Source: Bacteroidota bacterium (lineage in GTDB: Bacteria; Bacteroidota; Bacteroidia; Chitinophagales; Chitinophagaceae). From it: a stretch of DNA of 64,000 nt. Under the pieces are notes generated by a model. The model was not told the origin of the DNA and did no database searches. It saw nothing but the letters and a program-made list of their open reading frames with translations. The stretch is from NCBI GenBank assembly GCA_016868815.1, contig VGFQ01000004.1, forward strand, positions 62,001 through 126,000, given 5' to 3'. Both the position numbers and the translations under genes were made by a program. Positions 43,458-52,739 of the stretch are shown one piece after another. Each line of letters begins with the position of its first letter. The first letter of the stretch is position 1.

Positions 43458-44585
43458 TCAATAGTTGACGACCTGCTCCTCGATGGTGGCAGGTATCTCC
43501 CGCCATTCATATACCTGGTTGCGGAGTTGTGGCTCGAACCCTGCCTCACAAATGGCATCCTGTATGGTGCGGTAGGTGAAGCGGTGTGGCGCTCCGGCCG
43601 CGCTGACGACGTTCTCCTCGATCATGATGCTGCCGAAGTCGTTGGCGCCCGCATGTAGGCATACCTGTGCGACCGCACGGCCCACCGTCAGCCAGGAAGC
43701 CTGGATATTGAGGATGTTGGGCAGCATGATGCGGCTGATGGCGATCATGCGGATGTACTCCTCGGGCGTGGTGAGGTTGTTGACGCCGCGGATGCGGGTG
43801 AGGAGGGTGTCGACATCCTGAAAGGTCCATGGGATGAAGGCCAGGAAGCCGTGGGCGGATGCGGGCTTCCGGCTCTGCACCTCCCGGATGCGGGCAAGGT
43901 GTTCGAACCGCTCCTCAAGAGTCTCGACATGACCGAACATCATGGTCGCCGACGTGGGGATGTGCAGCTGATGGGCCTCCGCCATGACGTCGAGCCATTC
44001 CTGGGCCCCGCACTTGCCGTTGCTGACGAGGCGGCGGACCCGGTCGACCAAGATCTCGGCACCCGCACCAGGGAGCGAGTCCATGCCGGCTTCCTGGAGC
44101 GCGGACAGCACTTCGCGGTGGGTCGACTTCTCGAGCTGGGTGATATGGGCGATTTCGGGGGGACCGAGCGCGTGCAGGCGGATGTCGGGGAATTCCGACT
44201 TGATCTGTCGGAAGAGGTCGGTGTAGAAAGAAAGTCCTAACCCAGGGTGATGCCCGCCCTGCAAGAGCAACTGGTCGCCGCCGTAGCGGATGGTCTCCGC
44301 GATCTTGACGCGGTAGGTGTCCATGTCTGTGATGTACGCCTCGGGGTGACCGGGGATGCGGTAGAAGTTGCAGAATTTACAGTTGGCGATGCAGACGTTG
44401 GTCGTGTTGACATTGCGGTCGATCTGCCAGGTGACCTTCCCATGGGGCACCTGGAGGCGACGCAGTTCATCGGCCACTTGCATCAGTTCCGCCAGGGGCG
44501 CCTCCCGGAAGAGGCTCACTCCCTCTTCGGCGCTCAGGAATTCGAAGTCGAGGGCCTTGCGGTAGAGATCGGGTCGGTTATGCAT
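43458..44585 (-). CDS. mqnC: Cyclic dehypoxanthinyl futalosine synthase
   Basis: MqnC is a radical-SAM enzyme that cyclises dehypoxanthine futalosine in the futalosine route to menaquinone. The 375-residue protein has the CxxxCxxC cluster motif in VCIANCKFCNFYR (near 65-77), GGDQLLLQGGHHPGLG, ALGPPEIAH, SLPGAGAEILVDRVR (the MqnC form) and a C-terminal SIMIEENVVSAAGA. Length is normal. The closely related MqnE differs in several of these segments, so MqnC is preferred. Other mqn genes are not nearby. Confidence 0.9.
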   Translation of the reverse strand: MHNRPDLYRKALDFEFLSAEEGVSLFREAPLAELMQVADELRRLQVPHGKVTWQIDRNVNTTNVCIANCKFCNFYRIPGHPEAYITDMDTYRVKIAETIRYGGDQLLLQGGHHPGLGLSFYTDLFRQIKSEFPDIRLHALGPPEIAHITQLEKSTHREVLSALQEAGMDSLPGAGAEILVDRVRRLVSNGKCGAQEWLDVMAEAHQLHIPTSATMMFGHVETLEERFEHLARIREVQSRKPASAHGFLAFIPWTFQDVDTLLTRIRGVNNLTTPEEYIRMIAISRIMLPNILNIQASWLTVGRAVAQVCLHAGANDFGSIMIEENVVSAAGAPHRFTYRTIQDAICEAGFEPQLRNQVYEWREIPATIEEQVVNY

Positions 44586-44676
44586 GTATTGAATGATCTA
44601 GGCTGATGGCAAAGGTAGGTTCGAATGGTGCGCTATCGGATAACAAAGGTCGGCCCCGCGGGGTTGTACGCCGGCG

Positions 44677-44684
44677 TAATTTTG
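44677..44684 (+). promoter_or_regulatory. -7 element of the aspartyl protease gene
   Basis: TAATTTTG matches TAnnTTTG exactly, 39 bases upstream of the ATG at 44724. No clear -33 was found at the expected distance. Confidence 0.4.
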
Positions 44685-44723
44685 TGATGCCGGGGCTAGT
44701 TGGATGAAACGCCCTTGCCTTCC

Positions 44724-45920
44724 ATGAAAAGATATATCCTCACACTGTTGTGCTCCGCCATCCTCTTAGGGGTAGGATCTCGAGCCCAGGACAAGGCGGA
44801 AGAGGCGCCGTCGGTGCACATTGCCACGGTGCCGCTGCATGCGTTGACGGGGGGTGTTGTCTTCATCAGGGCTTGTGTGAATGATTATGCCGATACGCTC
44901 AACTTCCTGCTCGACACTGGCAGCGGCGGTATCTCGCTCGACTCTACCACCTGCGTCGAGTTCGGCATGCCGGTCGTGCCGACGGAGAAGACGATCCGGG
45001 GCATCGCCGGGGTCCGGAAGGTAGACTTCCTGTTCGGGGCCCGCTTAAAGATGCCCGGCCTCACCGTCGACAGCCTCGACTTTCACGTGAACGACTATGA
45101 GATCCTGACCTCGGTCTACGGCATCAAGGTAGATGGCATCATAGGGTATAGCTTTTTCAATCGCTATATCATCCGGCTCGACTACGACAATATGCTCATG
45201 GAGGTCCATACGCCCGGGGCGTACCGTTATCCAAAGGGCGGCCACCTCCTAAGGCCGCTGATGACAAGCCTGCCCATCCTGACGACGCGGTTTCGCGATG
45301 CAGACGATATGGAAGCCCGGTTTTATTTCGATACGGGTGCCGGACTGCCATTCCTTCTGTCGGAGTCTTATGCCCGCGACAGCGCCGTCCTGGCGCATAA
45401 GCGCAAGCAACCTTTGGTGACGCAGGCAGAGGGCGTCGGCGGGAAGATGACAATGAAGCTTACCACTGTAAAAGGAGTGCGTGTGGGACCCTACCGGTTT
45501 CGGAAGGTACCCACTTTCCTATTCGATGACAAGTATAATGTAACCTCGTATCCCTTCCTGGGTGGGCTTGTAGGAAACGAGATCTTGCACCGATTCAACA
45601 CCGTGCTCAACTACCAGAAGCGTGAGATTCATCTCGTGCCGAATCATTTCCATCGCGTGCCGTTCGACTATGCCTACACCGGCCTCGGCATCTATTTCGT
45701 CCATCGGAAGGTGTTGGTGGAGGATGTGATCCCCTCTTCGCCTGCACAACAGGCGGGCTTCCTTGTCGGCGATATCATCGTAGGCATCAACAACGACTTC
45801 TCAAACAACATCACATCCTACAAGAACCTAATGCAGCATGCCGTGGGGCGGCTCCGCTTCGTAGTCTCCCGCAATGGAAAGCTGCTGATCCTTCGGATGC
45901 GTCCCGCCCGTATTTATTGA
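44724..45920 (+). CDS. Secreted two-lobed aspartyl protease with PDZ domain
   Basis: The 398-residue protein has a signal peptide (YILTLLCSAILLGVGSRAQ), a first retropepsin-like lobe with FLLDTGSGGISLD near residue 70, a second lobe with FYFDTGAGLPFLLS near 204, and a C-terminal PDZ domain (VEDVIPSSPAQQAGFLVGDI, then IVGINND). Each lobe supplies one catalytic Asp, so the single chain could form a pepsin-like pair. Probable location is periplasm or outer surface. The ATG at 44724 gives the clean signal peptide; an upstream TTG at 44700 is less likely. Substrate unknown. Confidence 0.87.
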   Translation: MKRYILTLLCSAILLGVGSRAQDKAEEAPSVHIATVPLHALTGGVVFIRACVNDYADTLNFLLDTGSGGISLDSTTCVEFGMPVVPTEKTIRGIAGVRKVDFLFGARLKMPGLTVDSLDFHVNDYEILTSVYGIKVDGIIGYSFFNRYIIRLDYDNMLMEVHTPGAYRYPKGGHLLRPLMTSLPILTTRFRDADDMEARFYFDTGAGLPFLLSESYARDSAVLAHKRKQPLVTQAEGVGGKMTMKLTTVKGVRVGPYRFRKVPTFLFDDKYNVTSYPFLGGLVGNEILHRFNTVLNYQKREIHLVPNHFHRVPFDYAYTGLGIYFVHRKVLVEDVIPSSPAQQAGFLVGDIIVGINNDFSNNITSYKNLMQHAVGRLRFVVSRNGKLLILRMRPARIY

Positions 45921-45973
45921 TGCGGCTTCATGGTAATTATTTTCTCCATCCATTCGTTGCCTAGGTTTTCCCG

Positions 45974-45983
45974 ATTTCGAAAT
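45974..45983. promoter_or_regulatory. Palindrome ATTTCGAAAT upstream of the TonB-dependent receptor
   Basis: A perfect 10-base palindrome lies about 60 bases upstream of the receptor ATG, in an AT-rich leader that also has the -7-like CAATTTTG at 46026-46033. It could be an operator for an iron- or stress-type regulator; this is only positional inference. Confidence 0.3.
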
Positions 45984-46044
45984 ACTACATTCCTTCTTTC
46001 GTAAATCCGTCCATTCTATCGAATGCAATTTTGCCGATTAAATA

Positions 46045-48297
46045 ATGGATATGATGAAGGGGTTCTGGCTGCTAATGATGTTGGTCTATGTGTCTTCAAG
46101 TACATTGTCACAAGGGCAGGAAGACAGTCTCAGGGATGCTGAGGGTGGCAGGCCGCATGTCAAGTACCTCTCAGAGATCACGCTGGTGGGCAGGAACACC
46201 CGGTCAGACGTCCATTTCCTGCCAGAGGTCGTCGGCGCTTCGATCAACGCCGGGAAGAAAAACACGTTGATTGTGATGGAGAACGTCCATGGAAACATCG
46301 TAAATAATACGATGCGACAGGTGATGAGTAAGGTACCCGGTATCCATGTTTGGGAGAGCGATCCCAGCGGCATTCAGATCGGTATCGCCGCCCGGGGGCT
46401 GAGTCCCAACCGTAGTTGGGAGTTCAATATCCGCCAGAATGGCTACGATATCAGCAGCGACCCTTTCGGCTACCCGGAGGCCTATTACACCCCGCAGTTG
46501 AACTCGGTGCAGCGCATCCAGGTGGTACGCGGTTCGGCGAGCTTGCAGTACGGTCCGCAGTTCGGCGGACTGGTCAACTTCATCCTGAAGGACGGGTCGG
46601 AGGCGACGAAGCCCTTTCAATACGAGACGCAGCAGACCTTCGGTAGTTTCGGGCTGTTCAACACCTACCACGCAGTGGGTGGCCGCAAGGGTGGTGTCCA
46701 CTACTACGCGTTCTGGGACCACCGTCGGGGTGATGGATACCGAGCCAACAGCAGTTTCGGCGTGAATACGGGCTTCGCCAGTCTGACATGGAAGCCCTCC
46801 GAGCAATGGAAGGCCCGACTGGAGCTGACCCATTTCGACTATCGCAGCAGGCAGCCGGGTGGCCTGACCGATGCACAGTTCGCCACCGAGCCGCGACAAA
46901 GTTTGCGCGACCGTGATTGGATGGGCGTCCGCTGGTCGATGGCTGCCTTGAGCTTCGACAGGTTGTTCGCGCCTAGCACCCGACTGAATCTGAAACTCTT
47001 CGGCTTGGAGGGGCTGCGCAACAGTACTGGATTCTTGCGAACGCCAGACATACGCGATAGTATTCACCCGCAGACGCTATCGCCTGCTCCCCGTCGCGTC
47101 GACAAAGACCGCTATCTGAATGCTGGCCTTGAAGCCAGGTTCCTGACGGATTACTCCATCGGTGATGTAAAGCATACGTTCTCGGCAGGTGTTCGTGGTT
47201 TCATCGGCGATACCTGGCGTCGCCAAAATGGCCGTGGAAACACGGGGTCCAGCTTTGACCTGTCCGTGTTAGGACTTCATCCGGTCTCTTTGAACTTTCT
47301 AACGCTTAACGCGGCCGTCTTTGCAGAGAATATCTTCCGCATCGGACACAACCTGCTCGTGGTGCCAGGTGTTCGATGGGAGAACCTTTCTAACCGCGTG
47401 GATGGAAGGATAGGATTTGTTGGGAGCCAAGAGATACCGGTACTTACGGGGACACGTACACGAAAATTTTTGCTTAGTGGCATTGGGTTCGAATATCATG
47501 TCGCTGCCACGGAGCTCTACGCCAATCTATCACAGGCCTACCGTCCAGTTTTGTTCGCGGAGCTGGCTGGTAATCCTACGACCGATGTCATAGACCCCGC
47601 CCTCCGGGATGCCAAAGGCTGGAACGCCGACCTTGGTTGGAGAGGGCGGGTGAAGGATTGGTTGTTTTTCGACCTGAGTATTTTCCATATGGCCTATCGC
47701 GGCCGGGTCGGTGTTCTTGCGCAGCAGCGTACGGACGAAAGCTTCTATAATCTGAGAACCAATGTTGGCGACAGTCGTAGCCGGGGTATTGAATGGCTGG
47801 TAGAATTCAGTCCGTTTAAACTTTTCAAGTCATCTTCTCTGAAGGGAGGCTTCACCCTTTTTCTTTCCTCCGCTCTTTTGGATGCCCGATATGACCATAT
47901 GAGGTTGGTGTCTCGGACCCCGAATGGATTAGAAGAGAAAAGTCTGCGGGGTCGGCGTGTGGAGCATGCACCGGGCGCCATCCATCGGGCGGGCGCCACG
48001 TATGCGCGGACCAGATATTCCTTCACGCTGCAGTATAGTCATACAGGCCTGGCCTATAGTGATGCGGGTAATACGATAAACCCTCTGTCCAATGGTGTGA
48101 CCGGTCCTATCCCTGCTTATGACATATTTGATCTGAGCGGAAGCTATCGATTCAACGAGCGTATCTCTGTTCGCGCGGGTGTCAACAACCTCTTCGACCG
48201 ACGGTATTTCACGCGCAGGGCTGGCGGCTATCCAGGTCCGGGGATTTTGCCGGCGGAGTCCCGAAACATATTTTTGACGACGGCGGTGAAGCTGTGA
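46045..48297 (+). CDS. TonB-dependent outer-membrane receptor (FecA-like)
   Basis: The 750-residue receptor has a signal peptide (FWLLMMLVYVSSSTLSQGQ), a plug domain without carboxypeptidase-like or STN extensions (VMSKVPGIHVWESDPSG, IGIAARGLSPNRSWEF, VQRIQVVRGSASLQYGPQFG, VNFILKD), and a beta-barrel ending SRNIFLTTAVKL. The NPNRS-type plug and absence of a SusD partner point to a siderophore, ferric dicitrate or metal receptor rather than SusC. It is followed after 360 bases by an M16 protease pair on the same strand. The ligand is unknown. Confidence 0.92.
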   Translation: MDMMKGFWLLMMLVYVSSSTLSQGQEDSLRDAEGGRPHVKYLSEITLVGRNTRSDVHFLPEVVGASINAGKKNTLIVMENVHGNIVNNTMRQVMSKVPGIHVWESDPSGIQIGIAARGLSPNRSWEFNIRQNGYDISSDPFGYPEAYYTPQLNSVQRIQVVRGSASLQYGPQFGGLVNFILKDGSEATKPFQYETQQTFGSFGLFNTYHAVGGRKGGVHYYAFWDHRRGDGYRANSSFGVNTGFASLTWKPSEQWKARLELTHFDYRSRQPGGLTDAQFATEPRQSLRDRDWMGVRWSMAALSFDRLFAPSTRLNLKLFGLEGLRNSTGFLRTPDIRDSIHPQTLSPAPRRVDKDRYLNAGLEARFLTDYSIGDVKHTFSAGVRGFIGDTWRRQNGRGNTGSSFDLSVLGLHPVSLNFLTLNAAVFAENIFRIGHNLLVVPGVRWENLSNRVDGRIGFVGSQEIPVLTGTRTRKFLLSGIGFEYHVAATELYANLSQAYRPVLFAELAGNPTTDVIDPALRDAKGWNADLGWRGRVKDWLFFDLSIFHMAYRGRVGVLAQQRTDESFYNLRTNVGDSRSRGIEWLVEFSPFKLFKSSSLKGGFTLFLSSALLDARYDHMRLVSRTPNGLEEKSLRGRRVEHAPGAIHRAGATYARTRYSFTLQYSHTGLAYSDAGNTINPLSNGVTGPIPAYDIFDLSGSYRFNERISVRAGVNNLFDRRYFTRRAGGYPGPGILPAESRNIFLTTAVKL

Positions 48298-48657
48298 TGT
48301 TTCTCGCCAAGTCAGCGTACCCTATCACTTCACATTCATATTCATATTTTCAGCCCATTTACTCGGAAAAGGAACACGAGCACATGGACTACCGGATTAG
48401 TCAAGAGCGTGGCTGCCAGGCCCACATAATGCAAAGCCATGTTGACGGCTTCGAGCTTGGTATCACTCTCTCTAAGACAATGCGCGCGAACCGAGGAAGA
48501 CCGACGAAGAGAAAGCAGAAAGACATGCCATCTCTTTGGATAATGTACATCGCATCCGACAGGCGATAGGTCCGACTCCCGAAGTGAATAGAATATCTTC
48601 CCTCGCATAGGAATCCCATAACTCTTAAATCCCGTCGTTTCGTCGGATATTTGCGGC
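48298..48657. other. Intergenic stretch with no supported gene
   Basis: These 360 bases separate the receptor from the M16 pair. Short open frames exist on both strands but start in AT-rich sequence, lack family-like segments, and overlap the neighbouring M16 gene when extended. GATATTTG just before the M16 ATG resembles a -7 box. I see no RNA gene. Confidence 0.5.
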
Positions 48658-49896
48658 ATGATTCGATTCGACAGGTTTAACCTTTCAAATGGGCTGCCGG
48701 TGCTGGTCCATGAAGACCATAGTACGCCTATGGTTGTTGTCAACGTATTGTACAATGTAGGCGCGCGCGACGAGGACCCTGGGCGTACCGGTTTCGCCCA
48801 TCTCTTTGAGCATCTCATGTTCGGCGGATCTGTAAACATCCCCGTCTACGATGACCCCATGCAGCGCGCGGGCGGCGAGAACAACGCCTACACCACCAAT
48901 GACCTCACCAACTACTACTGCCAGCTGCCCGCCGAGAACCTCGAGACAGCCTTCTGGCTGGAGAGCGACCGCATGCTCAGCCTGGCCTTCAGCGAGAAGA
49001 GCCTCGACGTGCAGCGGAAAGTCGTTTGCGAGGAGTTTAAGGAGCATTACATCAACAAGCCCTATGGAGATGTATGGAAGCTGCTGCGAGACTTGGCCTA
49101 CCGCGAGCATCCATATCGCTGGATGACGATCGGTCGTGAGCTCTCCCATATAGAGCAGGCTACGCTACCAGAGGTGAAGCGTTTTTTCCACAAGCACTAT
49201 AATCCTGCCAACGCTATCCTCGTCGTGGCAGGACAGGTAAGGCTGGAGGAGGTCCGCGGACTGGCAGAAAAATGGTTTGGGGACCTTCCTTCTGGTGAGC
49301 GATATACTCGCAACCTGCCGCCTGAACCAGCACAGACAGCAGCGCGGAAAATGGAAGCAAGGGCTAAGGTACCCATCGACGCTTTCTACCGGACCTGGCA
49401 TATGTCGGGCCGCCTAGACGACAGGTATCATGCTGCCGATTTGATGACAGACATGCTTGGCGGCGGCGGGTCCAGTCGCCTCTACCAAACGCTGGTGAAG
49501 GAGAAAAAACTTTTTAGCAGCATCGACTGCTACCATTTCGGGAGTCTCGACCCAGGCCTGGTGACCATCGAAGGCAAGCTTGTCAAAGGAGTGACTATGG
49601 CCAATGCGGAAGAGGCCGTCGAGGAGGAGCTGGAAAAGATGCGTCGCGCACCCGTGCCAGAGAAAGAGCTTCAGAAGGTCAAGAATAAGACAGAAAGCCT
49701 AATGGCATTTGAAGATATGAGTGTCATGAGCCGGGCCTCCAGCATTGCCATGTATGAGCTCCTTGGGGATGCGGACATGATGAATAGCGAGCTATCCCGC
49801 TATCAGGCGGTCACGGCTGAGGCCGTGCTGGAGGAATGCCGGCAGGTATTTCGGGACGAGAACAGCAGCACCTTGCACTACTTGGCTGAAGGCTAA
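48658..49896 (+). CDS. M16 family zinc peptidase, catalytic subunit
   Basis: The 412-residue protein carries the inverted zinc motif HxxEH in FAHLFEHLMFGGS (near 45-50) and the third ligand Glu about 75 residues later (VCEEFKE near 121-127), with GGENNAYTTNDLTNYY in between. Fold and length match the single-repeat M16B subunits that pair with an inactive partner, as in mitochondrial processing peptidase. No signal peptide is visible, so it may act in the cytoplasm. The partner gene follows after 90 bases. Confidence 0.93.
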   Translation: MIRFDRFNLSNGLPVLVHEDHSTPMVVVNVLYNVGARDEDPGRTGFAHLFEHLMFGGSVNIPVYDDPMQRAGGENNAYTTNDLTNYYCQLPAENLETAFWLESDRMLSLAFSEKSLDVQRKVVCEEFKEHYINKPYGDVWKLLRDLAYREHPYRWMTIGRELSHIEQATLPEVKRFFHKHYNPANAILVVAGQVRLEEVRGLAEKWFGDLPSGERYTRNLPPEPAQTAARKMEARAKVPIDAFYRTWHMSGRLDDRYHAADLMTDMLGGGGSSRLYQTLVKEKKLFSSIDCYHFGSLDPGLVTIEGKLVKGVTMANAEEAVEEELEKMRRAPVPEKELQKVKNKTESLMAFEDMSVMSRASSIAMYELLGDADMMNSELSRYQAVTAEAVLEECRQVFRDENSSTLHYLAEG

Positions 49897-49986
49897 TGCA
49901 CCATCGAAACGATATCATCCACCGCCTTTAACCAAAGCGATCCCTGCATCGATCGCGCTCGATTTCTACAGCTATAACCCGCTCAT

Positions 49987-51267
49987 ATGACATTCCGCTC
50001 CACGCCCCCTCCGATCAAAGACCCGGCAGACCTCCATCTGGAACTGCGGCCCTGCCAGCGGTTCTCCCTGGACAACGGACTGCAAGTCTATGCCATCGAT
50101 GCCGGTGCGGAAGAGGTCTTGCAGGTAGACATCGTCTTCCAGGCTGGAAACAGCTATGAAGAAAAAAACGGTCTTGCACCTGCTGTGAACTTTCTGCTCA
50201 AGAACGGCACGCCCTCGCGTTCCGCTTTCGAGATCAACGAGTTTTTTGACTACCATGGCGCCTACCTGAATCGGAATTGCCACAATGAGACGGCGGATGT
50301 CGTCTTACACTGCCTGAACAAACATCTGCCTGAGCTGCTCCCGGTCATGTGCGAACTGCTGACGGAGGCCGAATTCCCTGCACAAGAGCTCGACATCTAT
50401 CGGCAGAACATGAAGCAGCGGCTGGATGTGAACCTCCAGAAATGCGACTTTGTAGCCAACCGACTGATTGATGAATATCTCTGGGGCTTCGCGCATCCGT
50501 ATGGACGGTACAGCACCCATGAGTCCTATGATGCCCTCGATCGGAACGCACTGCGGGTGTTCTATAACAAGCATTATGCCTGTGGGCATGCGACCCTCTT
50601 TGTGGCCGGCCTCCTCCCCAAAGACATCGAGGCACAACTCAACCGAAGTTTTGGCCAACTTCCCTTGCAGCGCAAACCCTTAGCACCCGCCGCGCATCCC
50701 ACGCGCAGGGCCTCCGAGCGCCGCCATCGCATCATCAACCAGCCAGACGGGGTGCAGGGTGCAATCCGCATGGGCCGCTCCTTTCCAAACCGGCATCACC
50801 CCGACTATCCCGGCGCCATGGTGCTGAATGCCCTGTTCGGTGGATTCTTCGGCTCGCGATTGATGGAAAACATAAGAGAAGACAAGGGCTATACTTACGG
50901 CATTTATAGTTTCTTGCAGCATCACCTCACCGAGTCTGCCTGGATGGTGAGCACGGAGGCGGGCCGAGAAGTCTGCGAGGCTACCATCGAGGAGGTCTAT
51001 CGGGAGATGCATCGGCTGCGGGAGGAGGAGATCCCGACCGATGAGCTACAGATGGTCCGTAACTACCTTATGGGCACCCTGCTGGGCGAACTCGACGGTC
51101 CTTTTCAAATCATAGGACGATGGAAGAACCTAGTCTTGAACGGCTTAGATGAAGGATTCTTCACGCGCACCATTGAGACCATCCGGAGTATTTCTGACGT
51201 TGAACTCAAGACACTGGCCAACCGCTACCTCCAGGAGGAGACCTTCTACGAACTATTGGTTATATAA
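49987..51267 (+). CDS. M16 family protein, non-catalytic partner subunit
   Basis: The 426-residue protein has the M16 fold but the zinc motif is lost: the HxxEH position reads LAPAVNFLLKNG. It retains the R/Y motif of the partner subunit (FFGSRLMENIREDKGYTYG, near 298-316), which contributes to substrate binding in trans. With the catalytic subunit just upstream it should form a heterodimer, as in Sphingomonas-type and mitochondrial M16 pairs. No signal peptide. The gene ends at an AT-rich, gene-poor stretch. Confidence 0.92.
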   Translation: MTFRSTPPPIKDPADLHLELRPCQRFSLDNGLQVYAIDAGAEEVLQVDIVFQAGNSYEEKNGLAPAVNFLLKNGTPSRSAFEINEFFDYHGAYLNRNCHNETADVVLHCLNKHLPELLPVMCELLTEAEFPAQELDIYRQNMKQRLDVNLQKCDFVANRLIDEYLWGFAHPYGRYSTHESYDALDRNALRVFYNKHYACGHATLFVAGLLPKDIEAQLNRSFGQLPLQRKPLAPAAHPTRRASERRHRIINQPDGVQGAIRMGRSFPNRHHPDYPGAMVLNALFGGFFGSRLMENIREDKGYTYGIYSFLQHHLTESAWMVSTEAGREVCEATIEEVYREMHRLREEEIPTDELQMVRNYLMGTLLGELDGPFQIIGRWKNLVLNGLDEGFFTRTIETIRSISDVELKTLANRYLQEETFYELLVI

Positions 51268-51553
51268 TGAAACACTCAGAGGGGCGTTCTAACAGGTCCT
51301 TTTTTCTGACCAATTCCAACTTCCTTGATTACCCGGAAACACATATAAAAGATAATCTTTGTTTTAAATCGAGCAGTGTCCAGATACACATTAGATAATA
51401 TTCAGGTCTTTCTTCCCCTTAAATATTATATTTTCATTATTTGTGTCTCGGATCAATCTTATACATACACAAAAAATCATAGTTGACAGGTCTGGTTAGA
51501 TTGAATTCATAGCCAATGATTCTTTTTTTCTTTTCGCACATCATAACATACAT

Positions 51554-52237
51554 ATGAAACTAAACAGAAAAAATATCCGGACATATTTCAACGATGTCAG
51601 CATATTGAACTTCCTACTCGCTCAAAAAAATCTTTTGCATGGATCAGTGCTTGATATAGGGTGTGGCCGGATGCGATATAAGGAGTACATCCTTTCCGCT
51701 GAAAATGTAACGCATTATCTAGGGCTTGACCTGGAAGAGGGGAAATACTCGTACTCAAACCAAGCCGATCTGTACTGGGATGGTATCACTATGCCATTGT
51801 CAGATGAATCCGTTGAAAGCGCAATCCTTTTTGAAGTATTGGAACATTGTGATGAGCCAATCATAGTGGCAAGTGAGGCATACAGGGTTTTGAAGCCAGG
51901 GGGCGTAATGTTATTTTCAACTCCCTTTCTATATCAGCTTCATGCCTATCCGTATGACTATCAAAGGTTGACTCCTTCAGGATTGAATCAACTTATGAAG
52001 AAGGCAGGATTTTCCAATACGAAGATTTTTCCAAGTGGTTCATGGGATACCGCACTTGGGCAAATGCTGAGCATATGGTTATCTTATAGACCCATGCCCT
52101 GGACCCTTAGGAAGATCCTCATAGCCATCTTTGTGCCCTTTTTTAAAGTGCTCATACACATTGACAAGAAAAGTGGTTACAGTGAATTTTCTGACAACTT
52201 CATCACGCCTGGTTTATTGGGGATTGCCATAAAGTGA
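51554..52237 (+). CDS. SAM-dependent class I methyltransferase
   Basis: The 227-residue protein has SVLDIGCGRMRYKEYI (motif I, near 32-46), LGLDLEEG (motif II) and AILFEVLEHCDEP with YRVLKPGGVMLFSTPF (motifs IV-V), a Methyltransf_11 type layout. The C-terminal part has a hydrophobic stretch (ILIAIFVPFFKVLIH) that may touch the membrane. Methyltransferases of this shape often act in surface glycan or lipid synthesis, but no such genes are adjacent. Base use here and in the 286 bases before it is clearly more AT-rich than the neighbours, which suggests recent acquisition. Confidence 0.87.
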   Translation: MKLNRKNIRTYFNDVSILNFLLAQKNLLHGSVLDIGCGRMRYKEYILSAENVTHYLGLDLEEGKYSYSNQADLYWDGITMPLSDESVESAILFEVLEHCDEPIIVASEAYRVLKPGGVMLFSTPFLYQLHAYPYDYQRLTPSGLNQLMKKAGFSNTKIFPSGSWDTALGQMLSIWLSYRPMPWTLRKILIAIFVPFFKVLIHIDKKSGYSEFSDNFITPGLLGIAIK

Positions 52238-52345
52238 TATTGATTACAACTTCCGCCAGTAAATTGTGATGTTAGCAAACAAAGACAGTGGTAAGAAACT
52301 CCGAATGAGTTCCCACTCCGGCATTATTCATTTTATCCTTGTCTG

Positions 52346-52696
52346 ATGCGTTTTCTGACAAGGCTTTTCTTCACCTGGCTGGCGGTAATCCTAGCTGCTG
52401 ACTGGATCGACGGCGTGCATGTACGCGATTATATGACGGCGCTGGTTGCAGCGGCCGTCTTGTCGGGACTGAATGCGTTCGTCAAGCCCTTGCTGGTCTT
52501 TCTAACCCTTCCCATCACGCTCGTCACACTCGGCTTTTTCCTGCTGGCTCTGAATGCTGGAGTGGTCCTGATTGGGGCGAGATTGGTGGAGGGCTTTGAG
52601 GTCGAGGGTTTCTGGCCAGCGCTCTGGTTCAGCCTGCTTGTCTCTCTAGTGGTGACCCTGCTGGAGGACATAGACCGTCGTCTCCGCAAGGAATAG
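52346..52696 (+). CDS. Phage-holin-IV/YvlD-like family membrane protein
   Basis: The 116-residue protein has four hydrophobic segments: LFFTWLAVILAADWI, YMTALVAAAVLSGLNAF, PLLVFLTLPITLVTLGFFLL and ALWFSLLVSLVVTLLED, with a basic C-terminus. The motif LNAFVKPLLVFLTLPIT is characteristic of the Phage_holin_4_2 (YvlD) family, which is mostly chromosomal and not phage-linked. Function is unknown. It precedes the E1 dehydrogenase gene by 43 bases. Confidence 0.87.
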   Translation: MRFLTRLFFTWLAVILAADWIDGVHVRDYMTALVAAAVLSGLNAFVKPLLVFLTLPITLVTLGFFLLALNAGVVLIGARLVEGFEVEGFWPALWFSLLVSLVVTLLEDIDRRLRKE

Positions 52697-52739
52697 TCCC
52701 TGGCTTTTTTCACGTGTCGTTTCTTCCGATCTTTATCCG

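Noticed and set aside
44600-44640. tRNA-like GGTTCGAA segment
   Set aside because: No acceptor or anticodon stems can be formed around it; no tRNA gene is supported anywhere in the window.
48342-48839. 165-codon minus-strand frame upstream of and overlapping the M16 gene
   Set aside because: It extends into the certain M16 coding region and lacks any motif or plausible N-terminus.
51293-51330. Run of T after the M16 pair as a terminator
   Set aside because: The T-run is flanked by only a very short imperfect GGTCC/GGTCAG-type pairing, too weak to call a hairpin.
52346-52696. Holin-family gene as a sign of prophage
   Set aside because: This YvlD-type family is mostly chromosomal and no other phage genes are present.
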